Assembly: GCA_041743485.1 (NCBI GenBank)
Contig: JBGTMR010000184.1
Coordinates: 4,902 to 68,901 of the forward strand
DNA length: 64,000 nt
Origin: JANDLT01 sp041743485
GTDB taxonomy: Bacteria; Acidobacteriota; Blastocatellia; Pyrinomonadales; Pyrinomonadaceae
Reading direction: 5' to 3'
A program made the translations under genes and the position numbers. Shown here one piece after another: positions 35,031-44,324 of the stretch. Every line of letters starts with the position of its first letter. The first letter of the stretch is position 1. A model generated the notes under the pieces. The model searched no databases. It worked only from the letters and a program-made list of their open reading frames with translations, and had not been told where the DNA came from.

Positions 35031-36218
35031 ATGCCTCACCCTGCTCAATCTCACGAGAGTCCTCATTTAATGGTTGAAGACCCGGCTAGCCGTCACGAAA
35101 ATACAAACACCACAGCTTCACATATCAACCGTAATCATCTTTACGGCGCGGCAAAGCCGGAAGCCCGGCATATCTTTAAGCACCGGAACGCCAACGATAC
35201 CTGTAGCAACACGAATCGCGTCAACGGTTATATCATCGCGCATCCGGCATATCCGTTGCTCATCGGTCAATCGCCGCCGATGATGCGATTGTATTCTCTC
35301 ATCGAACGCATATCTTTGAGGGACAATTCCGTCTTGATAACAGGCGAGACCGGAACCGGGAAAGAACTCGTCGCGCGGGCTATTCATCGCCAGAGTCCGC
35401 GACGCGGCGAATCGTTTGTTGACATCAACTGCTCCGCTATTCCCGATACACTCTTTGAAGCCGAACTCTTCGGTTATCAACGCGGCTCTTTTACGGGTGC
35501 GATGGAGACGCGGCGCGGCTTGCTCGAAGAAGCTTCCGGCGGGATTCTCTTTCTCGACGAGGTGGATGCCCTCAGCCTTCCCGGTCAAGCCAAACTCCTG
35601 CGTGTGTTGCAAGAAGGGTATGTGCGACACCTCGGCGGACGTGAAAACATTCCGGTCGATGTTCGCATCGTCGCGGCAACGGGTCGTGACCTTCAACAGT
35701 CAGTCAAAGAAGGCACGTTTCGCAGCGACCTGCTTTTCCGTTTGCGCGTCGTGCCGTTGCATGTACCGGAACTGCGCGAACGCGGAGAAGAAGATTTACG
35801 GTTATTAACCAACCACTTCCTGCTTAGAGACGCCCAACGCTACGATGTTATACCGCGCGTATTCAGTTCCGAAGCGTGCGAGGCACTGAGTTTGTATCAC
35901 TGGCCCGGAAATGTGAGGGAACTGGAGAACGCCGTCGCCTACGCGCTTGCGGTCGGAATTGAAGAAGACTTGGGAATCGGCGATTTGCCGCAGGACATAC
36001 TCGCGGCGGTAAATGTTCAGCACGGCGTTCTCAAGGAATACTTGCACCAGCATCTATCTTTAGCGGAGATTGAACGCCGCTACATTCTTTTCGTACTCGA
36101 AAGCTTCAAAGGCAATCGTGCCAAGACCGCGCTCGTCCTCGACTTGGATTTACGGACACTTAATCGCAAGCTGAAAGTGTATTTGGCGGTGACCAAATTC
36201 ATGACCGCGCGCGCCTGA
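35031..36218 (+). CDS. Sigma-54-dependent activator without sensor domain
   Basis: The 395-residue protein has a polar N-terminus of about 75 residues with no recognisable sensor, then an AAA+ domain: GETGTGKELVARAIH (Walker A), GGILFLDEVDAL (Walker B) and the sigma-54 contact loop as GSFTGA in place of GAFTGA. The C-terminal Fis-type helix-turn-helix is GNRAKTALVLDLDLRTLNRK. Without a sensor it would be controlled by its amount or by a partner; the Ala-to-Ser change in the contact loop may be tolerated. It lies 38 bp before the TPR lipoprotein gene. Confidence 0.9.
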   Translation: MPHPAQSHESPHLMVEDPASRHENTNTTASHINRNHLYGAAKPEARHIFKHRNANDTCSNTNRVNGYIIAHPAYPLLIGQSPPMMRLYSLIERISLRDNSVLITGETGTGKELVARAIHRQSPRRGESFVDINCSAIPDTLFEAELFGYQRGSFTGAMETRRGLLEEASGGILFLDEVDALSLPGQAKLLRVLQEGYVRHLGGRENIPVDVRIVAATGRDLQQSVKEGTFRSDLLFRLRVVPLHVPELRERGEEDLRLLTNHFLLRDAQRYDVIPRVFSSEACEALSLYHWPGNVRELENAVAYALAVGIEEDLGIGDLPQDILAAVNVQHGVLKEYLHQHLSLAEIERRYILFVLESFKGNRAKTALVLDLDLRTLNRKLKVYLAVTKFMTARA

Positions 36219-36255
36219 AAAACAACCGGCTTTTCTAATTTTCTGGAGGTTAATT

Positions 36256-36825
36256 ATGCGACGATTCATGTACTCATCAATCCTTTTGCTGCTCTTAACT
36301 ACGGCTTGTCAGAAAAGCGGTACTCCGCCGCCGACGACAACCGACAACCCGCAAACGGCGACCGACTATTACAACAGAGGCGTCGAGCGGCAAGGCAAAG
36401 GCGACATCAACGCCGCCCTCGCCGACTACACCAAAGCCATCGAACTCGACCCGCGCAATTTCAACGCCTTCAACAATCGCGGCAACATCAAGCAGGACAA
36501 AGGCAACCTGAAAGGAGCTATCGTTGACTACACCGCCGCCGCCGCAATCAACCCGCGCCACGCCCCGGCTCACTTCAATCTCGCGCACGCATACCAGACT
36601 AGAAAAGATTACGGGGGAGCCATCTATCAGTACGGCAAGGCTATCGAGGTGAAACCGGACTACGCGATGGCTTACGCCAACCGTGGATTATGCCAGTTGT
36701 ATGACGGCGAAGACGCCGAAGCACAAAAGGACTTCGACCGCGCGATTGAGATTGACGGTAATTTGAAAGGTTCGCTTGACGGGTACGTCGCAAAAGTAAA
36801 GCAAGAGCGTATGGCGAGACGTTAG
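36256..36825 (+). CDS. TPR-repeat lipoprotein
   Basis: The 189-residue protein has a lipoprotein signal ending in the lipobox LTTAC (Cys 18), then a Pro/Thr-rich linker and four tetratricopeptide repeats (YYNRGVERQGKGDINAALAD, AFNNRGNIKQDKGNLKGAIV, HFNLAHAYQTRKDYGGAIYQ, AYANRGLCQLYDGEDAEAQK). It would be an outer-membrane- or periplasm-anchored scaffold. A strong terminator follows, so it ends the transcription unit begun by the sigma-54 activator. Confidence 0.9.
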   Translation: MRRFMYSSILLLLLTTACQKSGTPPPTTTDNPQTATDYYNRGVERQGKGDINAALADYTKAIELDPRNFNAFNNRGNIKQDKGNLKGAIVDYTAAAAINPRHAPAHFNLAHAYQTRKDYGGAIYQYGKAIEVKPDYAMAYANRGLCQLYDGEDAEAQKDFDRAIEIDGNLKGSLDGYVAKVKQERMARR

Positions 36826-36854
36826 AACGTTAAAAACCCCTGAAGAACTTGCGC

Positions 36855-36895
36855 GAGGTTGAGTATGCGGATGGCATACTCAACCTCTTTTTTTT
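36855..36895 (+). terminator. Rho-independent terminator
   Basis: A perfect 14-bp stem (GAGGTTGAGTATGC with its complement) around a 5-base loop is followed by eight T residues, 30 bp after the TPR lipoprotein stop. Confidence 0.93.
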
Positions 36896-37506
36896 ATCGT
36901 TGAAGCGAACGCGGATTCGCCGTCATCCTCGAAAGTTAAACGATTAAGCCGCCGCGTTCAGTCCCGTTTCAGTTCGAGTTCGTCCGAAGTTGTAGTCGTC
37001 GGAACAGAAGTTCAGCCCGCACACGCAAAATTGTCCCGCGAGCCGCTATCTTGTCTTATCAAATTTGTCCGAAACGAAATAAAAAGGCATCGCCGATGAA
37101 GTGCAAGGTATGACACTCAATGTCCCCAAGTGTTGACAGGGAATAGGTTACCGGCATCGGCGAAAAAACTGATATTGAATCCGTATGACGGCATGAAGGT
37201 TGCCCTTACGATGTCACAATCTCCGAAGAAGATACCGACCTACACCTCACGTCACAATGCGTCCAAACATAAAAAGTTTCGCTGGACACACGATGTCCGA
37301 TTGGCGTGCGTGCTGTTCGGGTTTGTAGTCGGAGAACATAAAAACCCGGCATCATCGCTAAAATGACACCGGGTCTTTGCTGACAACACATCCTCTACCG
37401 CATCCCTGCGTTATAGAATGCCTCGCCTGAACAGCACGCATTTTAGCGCGACGGCGGTGGTAGTTTCAACCCTGAGAATCTCAGGGAGCAGCTAGGAGAA
37501 ACCAAA
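36896..37506. other. Intergenic region before the DUF4331 operon
   Basis: I see no gene here. A 6-bp GC stem at 37344-37374 (ACCCGG/CCGGGT) is followed by five T on the minus strand and could terminate leftward transcription. CCCTGAG-AAT-CTCAGGG, a perfect 7-bp hairpin at 37470-37486, stands just before the ribosome site of the DUF4331 gene and could control its translation. Confidence 0.5.
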
Positions 37507-39489
37507 ATGAAACACAGACCGTTAGTTGCAAACACATTAGCGTTTGCGATGGGGGCGGGCTTGCTGATCGCAGGCTTACCGTTCTCGCCGCAGACCACGA
37601 CACGCGCCGCCGATCACCGCGACTCTTCAGTAAATGACGCGAGACCAGAGGGCGATTTCCCGGACGTTTTCGCACATGTCAGCCCGGATGACCAGAGCAA
37701 ACTCGTGTTGAGCGTCAATACCAACCCGTTCGCCAATCCGAGCGAAATAGGGAGCTACCGCTTCGCGGCGGATTACCTTTATCAGATTAAGATTGACAAC
37801 AACGGCGATGCCGTGCCTGACTACGTTGTCCAGTTCACCTTCGATAACAGTTCACAGCAAGTCTACGAGGTGAGAGCCGGACGACCCAACAGCCCGCACA
37901 GCCCGCGACTCTCGCCCGTCGTGGATACGCTGCTCAACGTCGAGCCGATCTGCAAAGCAATCACCTATCACGGCGGCGTGAACGGCGACGACTCGCCTGC
38001 GGTTCAGCCGCTGCCGGAAGCCAGCCCGACACCGGCACCCAGCCCGACACCGACGCCTAATCCCGCCGGTGGTCGCGAACCGGTAGCCGGACGCGACGGC
38101 GCGCGATGCTTCGTCGGTATTCGTGACGATCCATTCGTCACCGATGTCGGTCAAGCGGTCTTCCGCATCGGTCTCAACCCGAATCCGCGCCGCAACTTCA
38201 ACAATCACGAGCAGGAAGTGTTTCGTCAAAACACCGATGGCGGATTTCCTCTCACCTCGTTCGGTCCCACTCGCGGTCGTCCGAACGATCCCGCCGACCT
38301 TAACAGTGGACTTGACGGCTTCGGCGGCTTCAATGCGTCGGTGATGTCTGTCGAAATACCGAAGTCGTGGGTCAGAGGCACGGGTTTCGCCGCGATGGGT
38401 CCGGCTGTGCCGGATGCGCTCGACGCCGACGGCGACGGTAATACCAACGAGCAGTTGGCGGCGAACACGATTCCCGCCGTTCCCGGCGGCATCGGCGTGT
38501 GGGCGACAGCCAGCATCGCCAAGAGCGACAACGGCAACGAGCGCATCGTGGCGAAACAGGGTGAGAAGGGCGGCATCTCATCGAGTTTTCAACAATTCGA
38601 GCGCATGGGGCAGCAGCTATTCAACACCGTCTGGATTTGGAGACAACCGCCGACCAACACGGTCAGCAATTTCCCCAACCTGACGGATGGTGAAATCAAG
38701 AACTTCTACAACCAACTGGCTCCCGAACACGATGTGGAGAACTTCGGCTACTTGATTCCCGATGCGTTAGTCGCCGTCCCACAGTTTGGCGAAGACAGCA
38801 TTCAGGAACGAAGATCGATTCTTACGACAGGCGGCTTCACCACACCGGGATTCGGAACAGCTTATCTGCTCGATCAGTTACCGGCTCCTTTCAACGCGAT
38901 ACGAAGCGCGAATCCTGATAAGCGTCTGCTTCAGAGGCTGCTTCTTCCCGACTATCTGCGCCTCGATTTGGATCGCCAGTCGAGCGTCTCACCCGCATTG
39001 CCCGGCGCGCAGGCGTCGAACAACGGCGGCAACGACCTCGGTCTTCTTCAGTTCGGCTTGCAAAACGGACGCCGGACTGCGGACGACGTAACGGACATCT
39101 TGCTCCGTTTCGCTCGTGAATTAGCCGACGTATGTTACACACCCGCCGGAGAAACCGCCGCCGGGCGTCGTTGTCTGCGTGGCGTGTCGTCGGCATTTCC
39201 TGCGACGCCTCCGGGCATCATCTCGGATTCGCGCGTCACGGCGGTTCTGCAAGGCACGGACTTCATCGAGCCGGACATCAACCCTGACCCGCTTGACCCG
39301 CTCGGTGCCATCAACAACACGGCGAACAGCGGAAACGACCGCCTTTTGAATACAGAGTTCCCGTACTTCGCTTCACAACATCCGCAGCCGGGTGAGACTT
39401 TTGAAGATACGACCGGCTTCCCACGCGCGGCTGATCCGGCGATAGTCGTCTTTGGCGGCAGAGCCAATGACACGCAGATTAACCGCTAA
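37507..39489 (+). CDS. DUF4331-family secreted protein (first copy)
   Basis: The 660-residue protein has a signal peptide (residues 1-35, ending RAAD) and the DUF4331 start ADHRDSSVNDARPEGDFPDV with FAHVSPDDQSKLVLSVNTNP, where the family has an N-terminal His-Arg-Asp/Glu motif after cleavage. A Pro/Thr linker (SPTPAPSPTPTPNPAGG) lies near residue 180. Periodic beta-rich segments follow to the end (ILLRFARELADVCYTPAGET). The function of the family is unknown. The copy at 50051-51787 is a paralogue; in both places a TPR protein gene follows. Confidence 0.88.
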   Translation: MKHRPLVANTLAFAMGAGLLIAGLPFSPQTTTRAADHRDSSVNDARPEGDFPDVFAHVSPDDQSKLVLSVNTNPFANPSEIGSYRFAADYLYQIKIDNNGDAVPDYVVQFTFDNSSQQVYEVRAGRPNSPHSPRLSPVVDTLLNVEPICKAITYHGGVNGDDSPAVQPLPEASPTPAPSPTPTPNPAGGREPVAGRDGARCFVGIRDDPFVTDVGQAVFRIGLNPNPRRNFNNHEQEVFRQNTDGGFPLTSFGPTRGRPNDPADLNSGLDGFGGFNASVMSVEIPKSWVRGTGFAAMGPAVPDALDADGDGNTNEQLAANTIPAVPGGIGVWATASIAKSDNGNERIVAKQGEKGGISSSFQQFERMGQQLFNTVWIWRQPPTNTVSNFPNLTDGEIKNFYNQLAPEHDVENFGYLIPDALVAVPQFGEDSIQERRSILTTGGFTTPGFGTAYLLDQLPAPFNAIRSANPDKRLLQRLLLPDYLRLDLDRQSSVSPALPGAQASNNGGNDLGLLQFGLQNGRRTADDVTDILLRFARELADVCYTPAGETAAGRRCLRGVSSAFPATPPGIISDSRVTAVLQGTDFIEPDINPDPLDPLGAINNTANSGNDRLLNTEFPYFASQHPQPGETFEDTTGFPRAADPAIVVFGGRANDTQINR

Positions 39490-39532
39490 CGACCGCTTCG
39501 ATATAATTTTAGTACGTCGAAGTTAAACACAC

Positions 39533-39574
39533 GGGAAGGGCTTCTTTGAGCCGCAGGCTACCGAAGCCCTTCCC
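39533..39574 (+). promoter_or_regulatory. Intercistronic hairpin between DUF4331 and TPR genes
   Basis: A perfect 12-bp stem (GGGAAGGGCTTC with its complement) encloses an 18-base loop with a small inner stem. No T-run follows, and the TPR start is 22 bp away, so it is more likely an mRNA stabiliser or processing/attenuation element than a full terminator. The paralogous operon has an equivalent hairpin at 49971-50002. Confidence 0.65.
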
Positions 39575-39595
39575 CTTAACTAACAAGGGTCGGAA

Positions 39596-40747
39596 ATGAT
39601 GAAAAAATTTCTGCTCTCGATTCTCTCTCTCGCCTTGTTCTCCATCCTCGTCGGAGCGGCTTACATCTTCGCTCCGTTTAAGATGCGAGAGTCAATCAAC
39701 GGCGGGGCAGTTTCAACTCATAACACTAACGAGGCAAGTGCGGTCGGACACCGTTCGCTGCAAACCCGAATGGTGGTTTTTCACGAATCCCGCATCGCCA
39801 ACCAGCCGAAGGATGCGGAAGCCTACCGCTCTCTCGCCCTCGCGTTAATCACTCGCGGCGAAACGACCGGCGAACCCGCCGATTACGACCACGCATGGAC
39901 TGAACTCGATCACGCCGAGACGATTGAACCGCGCGATCTTCGCACAGTCCGCGCACGGGCGAAGCTGTTGCAGTCGCGGCATCGTTTCGGGAACGCCCGA
40001 TTCGTCGCCGAACAAGGATTGAAAAAAGATGCGGAAGACACCGACCTGATCGTAACGGCAGGCAACGCCGCACTTGCGATGGGAGATTTCGACGGAGCCG
40101 AAGCCCACTTTCAAAAGCTCGTCACCCTCGCCCCCAAATCGCAGACGGCGTGGGCGAGTTTCTCCTATCTCGCGGAGATGCGCGGCAACCTCGACGAAGC
40201 CGCCGCGATGATGGAAAAAGCTCTGGAAACCGGATATAAGAAGAACGTCAACTTCGCAACCCGCGCGTGGCTGCACACCATCTTAGGCGAAATCGAAGCG
40301 AAGCGCGGCAAACTCGATGTCGCGGCTACCCATTACAAACTCGCTCTGAAGAATGTTCCCGATTATCGTCTCGCGTTGGAGTTCACAGCCGACATGGATT
40401 TGTGGCAAGGTAATCTCAAATCGGCGGAAGAAGGCTACCGCAATCTCCTCGCAAAGCAATTCGACCCGAAGATACAGCTTCGTCTCTCAGACCTTCTCGA
40501 ACGTCAGGGGAACAAGGATGAAGCGGCGCGTTTGCGCGACGAAAGTTTGCGCTTTTACGAGCGCGTCGTCGCGGGCGGCAACGAAGGATACTTGCGAGAT
40601 TTGGCGACCCTCGACCTCGCCGCCGGACGATACGGGCGGGCGGCGGAACTCGCGCGGCGTGATGTCGTTTTGCGCCCGACGATGGAAAGTCGGATGCTTT
40701 ACGCGAGCGTACTCAAGAAAGCGGAAGCGGCGGGTGTGTCGCTTTAG
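39596..40747 (+). CDS. Membrane-anchored TPR protein
   Basis: The 383-residue protein has an N-terminal membrane anchor or signal (residues 2-27, FLLSILSLALFSILVGAAYI) and repeated helix-pair motifs over the rest (AYRSLALALITRGETTGEPA, LIVTAGNAALAMGDFDGAEA, AWLHTILGEIEAKRGKLDVA, LRLSDLLERQGNKDEAARL). It resembles the two 430-residue TPR proteins at 47275-49942, including the Arg-Phe-Gly-centred repeat HRFGNARF/HRFGEALE. It is likely a periplasmic scaffold working with the DUF4331 protein encoded upstream. Confidence 0.88.
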   Translation: MMKKFLLSILSLALFSILVGAAYIFAPFKMRESINGGAVSTHNTNEASAVGHRSLQTRMVVFHESRIANQPKDAEAYRSLALALITRGETTGEPADYDHAWTELDHAETIEPRDLRTVRARAKLLQSRHRFGNARFVAEQGLKKDAEDTDLIVTAGNAALAMGDFDGAEAHFQKLVTLAPKSQTAWASFSYLAEMRGNLDEAAAMMEKALETGYKKNVNFATRAWLHTILGEIEAKRGKLDVAATHYKLALKNVPDYRLALEFTADMDLWQGNLKSAEEGYRNLLAKQFDPKIQLRLSDLLERQGNKDEAARLRDESLRFYERVVAGGNEGYLRDLATLDLAAGRYGRAAELARRDVVLRPTMESRMLYASVLKKAEAAGVSL

Positions 40748-40851
40748 CCGAACAGGAATAATTAAAGCAACGGCGGTGATTTATAAGTAATCCCGGTTCT
40801 CGCACCCTTCGGTTTAACTCGAATTTTCCGAAGTCCGCATTAAGGAATTCA

Positions 40852-43254
40852 ATGAAAAGTATTCGCCAAGCTTCAATTCGCCCGCGCATCACGTCGTCGC
40901 TAGTCTTGGCGGTATTCCTCATCATTGGCTTCGCAGGCGCGGCAATCGCGCACCCGCTCGGAAACTTCACCATCAATCATTTCGCCCGTTTAGAGGTTGG
41001 CGACGAACGTATAAACATCCGCTTCGTCGTTGACATGGCGGAAATCCCCACGCTTCAGGAGATGCAGACGATGAACGCGGGGGCGGACGGCTCTCCGTCA
41101 AACGCGGAACTCGACGCTTATCTGGCGCGCGTCTCGACAGGATATGCCGACGGATTGCGGCTCACCGTTGACGGCAAACGCATTCCTCTCCAAATCGCCG
41201 CGCAGAGAATCGCCACGTTGACGGGCGACGGCGGGTTGCCGACCTTGCGCGTCGAATGCGACCTCACCGGCATAATTCCCGCCGGAAGCACAGACGCCGC
41301 CCACCGCTTAAAATTTGAAGACACGAATCATCCTACTCGTATCGGCTGGCACGAAATCATCGTCGCTCCGACAACCGGAATTTCAATCTTTAACACTTAT
41401 GCTTTCGCCGACGGCATTTCCGACGAACTCAAAGCCTATCCGAAAGATTTAATCATCGCCCCGCTCAGCGAACGCATTGCCGAACTGCAATTCACGCAAG
41501 GCGACGCACCGGCGGGAGCGAGTCGGCTTCGGACGCGCGGCGGCATACTCGCCACCGCGTCAAGTATGCGAAACACCGATGCGTCGCGCGCGAATACCGC
41601 GACGGGCGCGGCGGAAAACGGCGCGGCAACGAAAGCACGCGACCGCTTCGCCGAATTGTTGGACGTAAAGGAACTGACCTTGCCCGCCGCCCTGCTCGGC
41701 TTGCTCATCGCCGCTTTTCTCGGCGCGGCGCATTCCTTTTCGCCCGGTCACGGTAAAACCGTCGTCGGTGCTTATCTCGTCGGTTCGCGCGGGACGTGGC
41801 GGCACGCCGCTTTCTTGGGCGCGACCGTCACCATCACGCACACACTCGGCGTTTTCGCACTCGGCATCGTGACGCTTTTCGCTTCGCAATACATCGTCCC
41901 CGAACGCCTCATACCGATTCTCAGTTTCGTCTCCGGGGCGATAGTTTTACTTATCGGCTTGAGTCTCTTCATCAAACGTCTGCGCTCGGTGCTGGGTCTT
42001 CAATCGGTTTCTCATTTCCACACGCATGACGGACTCACGCGCGAACATGATGATGTCCACTTGCGTGATAATCACCACGACGATATAGACCCCGCGCTGA
42101 TGCATTCGCACGGCGGCGGCGTCGCGCACTCGCACCTGCCGCCGGGAGCCGACGGCGTACCCGTGACGTGGCGCAGTCTGCTCGGATTGGGAATCTCCGG
42201 CGGTCTCGTGCCTTGCCCGTCGGCACTCGTCGTGCTGCTCTCGGCTATCACGCTCAACCGCACGGGCTACGGCTTACTGCTCGTCACCTCGTTCAGTCTC
42301 GGACTCGCGGCAACGCTCACAGCCATCGGCTTGGTTTTCGTTTATGCCGGACAGTGGATGAAGGAGCGCGCGGGCGTCGAGCGTTTCCAGACGTGGGGGC
42401 GCGTGCTTCCGACGTTCAGTGCCTTCGTCATCGTATGCGTCGGGGCAATACTCTGTTACGAAGCGTTGACGCAAGCCGGAATGGTGACATTCTCGGCGGG
42501 GCGTCTCGGCGAACTGTTCACGAGTTCGGTATCGTCCGCGAGTTCGCTTTCGACCGCATCGGTTCTCTTTTTCGGCTTCGGCTTGGGACTCAAACACGCG
42601 GTCGAAGCCGACCATCTCGCGGCGGTTTCGGCAATTGTCAGTGAACGGAAAAGCCTGCTCAGTTCGTCGCTCATCGGCGGACTGTGGGGCATCGGTCACA
42701 CCATCTCGCTGTTTGCGGTCGGCGTCGTCGTCATTCTGCTTCACGTCGAAATCAGTGAGCGAACGGCACAGGCACTCGAATTCGGCGTCGCCATCATGCT
42801 CGTCGCGCTCGGCGTCAACGCCCTCAACAAAATTGTCAGAGGCAAATTTCACACGCACCCTCACGAACACGGCGACCGCGCCCACATTCATCCGCACCTC
42901 CACGACGGCACGCCCGAACCCGATTCAAACACGCATCACGGCTACCGCATCGGCAAACGTCCGCTCATTATCGGCATGGTTCACGGATTGGCGGGAAGTG
43001 CGGCGTTGATGCTGCTCGTACTTTCAACCATCTCCACGCCGCTCGTCGGACTCCTCTACATCATCATTTTCGGCATCGGCTCAATCGGCGGAATGATATT
43101 GATGAGTACGCTGGTCGGGCTGCCGCTAAGTCTGACGGCGAACAGTTCCGCCCGCGCGAATCTCGCCATACGCGGGGCGGCGGGATTGTTCAGTTTAGGC
43201 TTCGGCTTGTTCATGGTCTATGAAATCGGCTTTGTCGGAGGTCTCTTTCGCTAG
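40852..43254 (+). CDS. Fused nickel/cobalt transporter: RcnA/NicO-like plus NiCoT-like domain
   Basis: The 800-residue protein has a signal segment ending AIAHPLGNFT, a periplasmic domain of about 200 residues (HupE/UreJ-operon style), then a NicO/RcnA-type membrane domain starting near residue 285 (HSFSPGHGKTVVGAYLVGS). That domain has a His-rich loop (HFHTHDGLTREHDDVHL and HSHGGGVAHSHLPPG). From about residue 565 a second membrane domain carries the NiCoT signature HX4DH as HAVEADH (residues 582-588), followed by GGLWGIGHTISLF and another His-rich loop (HTHPHEHGDRAHIHPHLHDG). It should move Ni2+ or Co2+; the direction is uncertain because the first half resembles exporters and the second importers. 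Confidence 0.88.
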   Translation: MKSIRQASIRPRITSSLVLAVFLIIGFAGAAIAHPLGNFTINHFARLEVGDERINIRFVVDMAEIPTLQEMQTMNAGADGSPSNAELDAYLARVSTGYADGLRLTVDGKRIPLQIAAQRIATLTGDGGLPTLRVECDLTGIIPAGSTDAAHRLKFEDTNHPTRIGWHEIIVAPTTGISIFNTYAFADGISDELKAYPKDLIIAPLSERIAELQFTQGDAPAGASRLRTRGGILATASSMRNTDASRANTATGAAENGAATKARDRFAELLDVKELTLPAALLGLLIAAFLGAAHSFSPGHGKTVVGAYLVGSRGTWRHAAFLGATVTITHTLGVFALGIVTLFASQYIVPERLIPILSFVSGAIVLLIGLSLFIKRLRSVLGLQSVSHFHTHDGLTREHDDVHLRDNHHDDIDPALMHSHGGGVAHSHLPPGADGVPVTWRSLLGLGISGGLVPCPSALVVLLSAITLNRTGYGLLLVTSFSLGLAATLTAIGLVFVYAGQWMKERAGVERFQTWGRVLPTFSAFVIVCVGAILCYEALTQAGMVTFSAGRLGELFTSSVSSASSLSTASVLFFGFGLGLKHAVEADHLAAVSAIVSERKSLLSSSLIGGLWGIGHTISLFAVGVVVILLHVEISERTAQALEFGVAIMLVALGVNALNKIVRGKFHTHPHEHGDRAHIHPHLHDGTPEPDSNTHHGYRIGKRPLIIGMVHGLAGSAALMLLVLSTISTPLVGLLYIIIFGIGSIGGMILMSTLVGLPLSLTANSSARANLAIRGAAGLFSLGFGLFMVYEIGFVGGLFR

Positions 43255-43297
43255 CAGGTATCCGACTTAGGAAGGAAAAAAGAAAAGGAGAAAGCAT

Positions 43298-43990
43298 ATG
43301 AAACGAAGCATTACACTGATTGTCGGCTGTCTTTTGACGGCATGTCTCATCGGCAGCGTCTGGTTCATGGGAACTGCCCAGGTTGTCAGCACTGCGAAGC
43401 GCGGCGCGCAGGACAACTCTCGCGCTCCTGTGCTGCGCGCCCGTGCAATCTTGCGTGGCGTGCCCGGCTCCGGCATCGCAGGCGTGGTCACTTTCACGCA
43501 AAGGAGCGAGGATTCGCCGGAGCCGGGCGTGGATGTCGTGGCGCGGGTCATCGGTCGGTTGGGAGATTTGCGCCCCGGTCGCCATGGGATGCACATTCAT
43601 GAGTTTGCGCGGTGCGAACCGCCCAGTTTTGATAGCGCGGGCGGACACTTTGATCCCGGTATGTTCGGTAATTCAACTCCGGTGGACTTGAATCATCCGT
43701 TCCATATGGGCGACATCCCTAATCTCATAGTCAACAGAGTCCGCAACTTTAGTGTAGGAAAGCTCAAACATCAGACGAGCCGAATCACGCTTTCGGACGG
43801 ACCCCTCAGTGTGTTTGATACGGACGGCAGCGCGGTTATTCTTCACTTAAACGAAGACCGTGGTGAGCCCGGCGTTACGGGCGCATCGGGTGGTGCGCGG
43901 ATCGCCTGCGGCGTTATCGAGCGTGTCACCGGCGAACACAGTTCCGATGACATGGATGATCTAAGCAATATAGATGATCTAAGCAATTAG
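43298..43990 (+). CDS. sodC: Cu-Zn superoxide dismutase, exported
   Basis: The 230-residue protein has an N-terminal membrane or signal segment (residues 5-26). Metal ligands can be followed: HGMHIHEFARC (Cu His pair and the first disulfide Cys), GGHFDP (bridging His), HPFHMGDIPN (Zn His and Asp) and VILHLNEDR (last Cu His). The catalytic Arg and second Cys are in GGARIACGVI. All key residues are present, so it should dismutate superoxide in the envelope. The C-terminal tail is an acidic repeat (MDDLSNIDDLSN). Its position behind the Ni/Co transporter links metal handling with oxidative defence. Confidence 0.92.
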   Translation: MKRSITLIVGCLLTACLIGSVWFMGTAQVVSTAKRGAQDNSRAPVLRARAILRGVPGSGIAGVVTFTQRSEDSPEPGVDVVARVIGRLGDLRPGRHGMHIHEFARCEPPSFDSAGGHFDPGMFGNSTPVDLNHPFHMGDIPNLIVNRVRNFSVGKLKHQTSRITLSDGPLSVFDTDGSAVILHLNEDRGEPGVTGASGGARIACGVIERVTGEHSSDDMDDLSNIDDLSN

Positions 43991-44043
43991 GCATCTTAAA
44001 CTTCGTTGTTCAAAATTTTTGATACCCGGAAAGGAATCTTCAA

Positions 44044-44247
44044 ATGGCAGAGCATACGCACACGCATACTCACGAGGAAGTCACGCACACGCACGAACAT
44101 ACGCATGACGATCCGCAACACGCGCACACTCATCCGGGAGGAGACGAACCGCACACGCACGAACACACGCATCCCGCGACGACTCACACGCATGAGCATG
44201 AGCAGGGCGAACACCACGAACATAATCACGTCGAGCAACAATCTTGA
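44044..44247 (+). CDS. Histidine-rich metal-binding peptide
   Basis: This 67-residue protein has 22 His, mostly in THTH and HEH alternations, with Glu, Asp and Thr between and no Cys. It starts 53 bp after the sodC stop, with AAGGAAT upstream. It has no signal peptide, so it would act in the cytosol like the His-rich tails of nickel chaperones (Hpn, HypB, SlyD). Its composition makes family assignment impossible, but metal storage or delivery fits the adjacent Ni/Co transporter. Confidence 0.8.
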   Translation: MAEHTHTHTHEEVTHTHEHTHDDPQHAHTHPGGDEPHTHEHTHPATTHTHEHEQGEHHEHNHVEQQS

Positions 44248-44267
44248 ATCGAGAAGTTTTCGTCGCA

Positions 44268-44298
44268 CGTTCGGGCGCATTGACCTTGCGCCCGAACG
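44268..44298 (+). terminator. Strong hairpin after the His-rich gene
   Basis: CGTTCGGGCGCA pairs perfectly with TGCGCCCGAACG around a 7-base loop, 20 bp after the stop. There is no T-run, so termination would be incomplete or Rho-assisted. Confidence 0.5.
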
Positions 44299-44324
44299 CT
44301 CTGCGGCTTAAGGAGCGAAATCAA

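Noticed and set aside
37130..37366. 78-codon plus-strand frame upstream of the DUF4331 gene
   Set aside because: No ribosome site, basic and low-complexity product, and it runs into a hairpin; probably chance.
42274..42903. Minus-strand open frame opposite the Ni/Co transporter gene
   Set aside because: The composition mirrors the transporter's codons and no ribosome site or family is visible.
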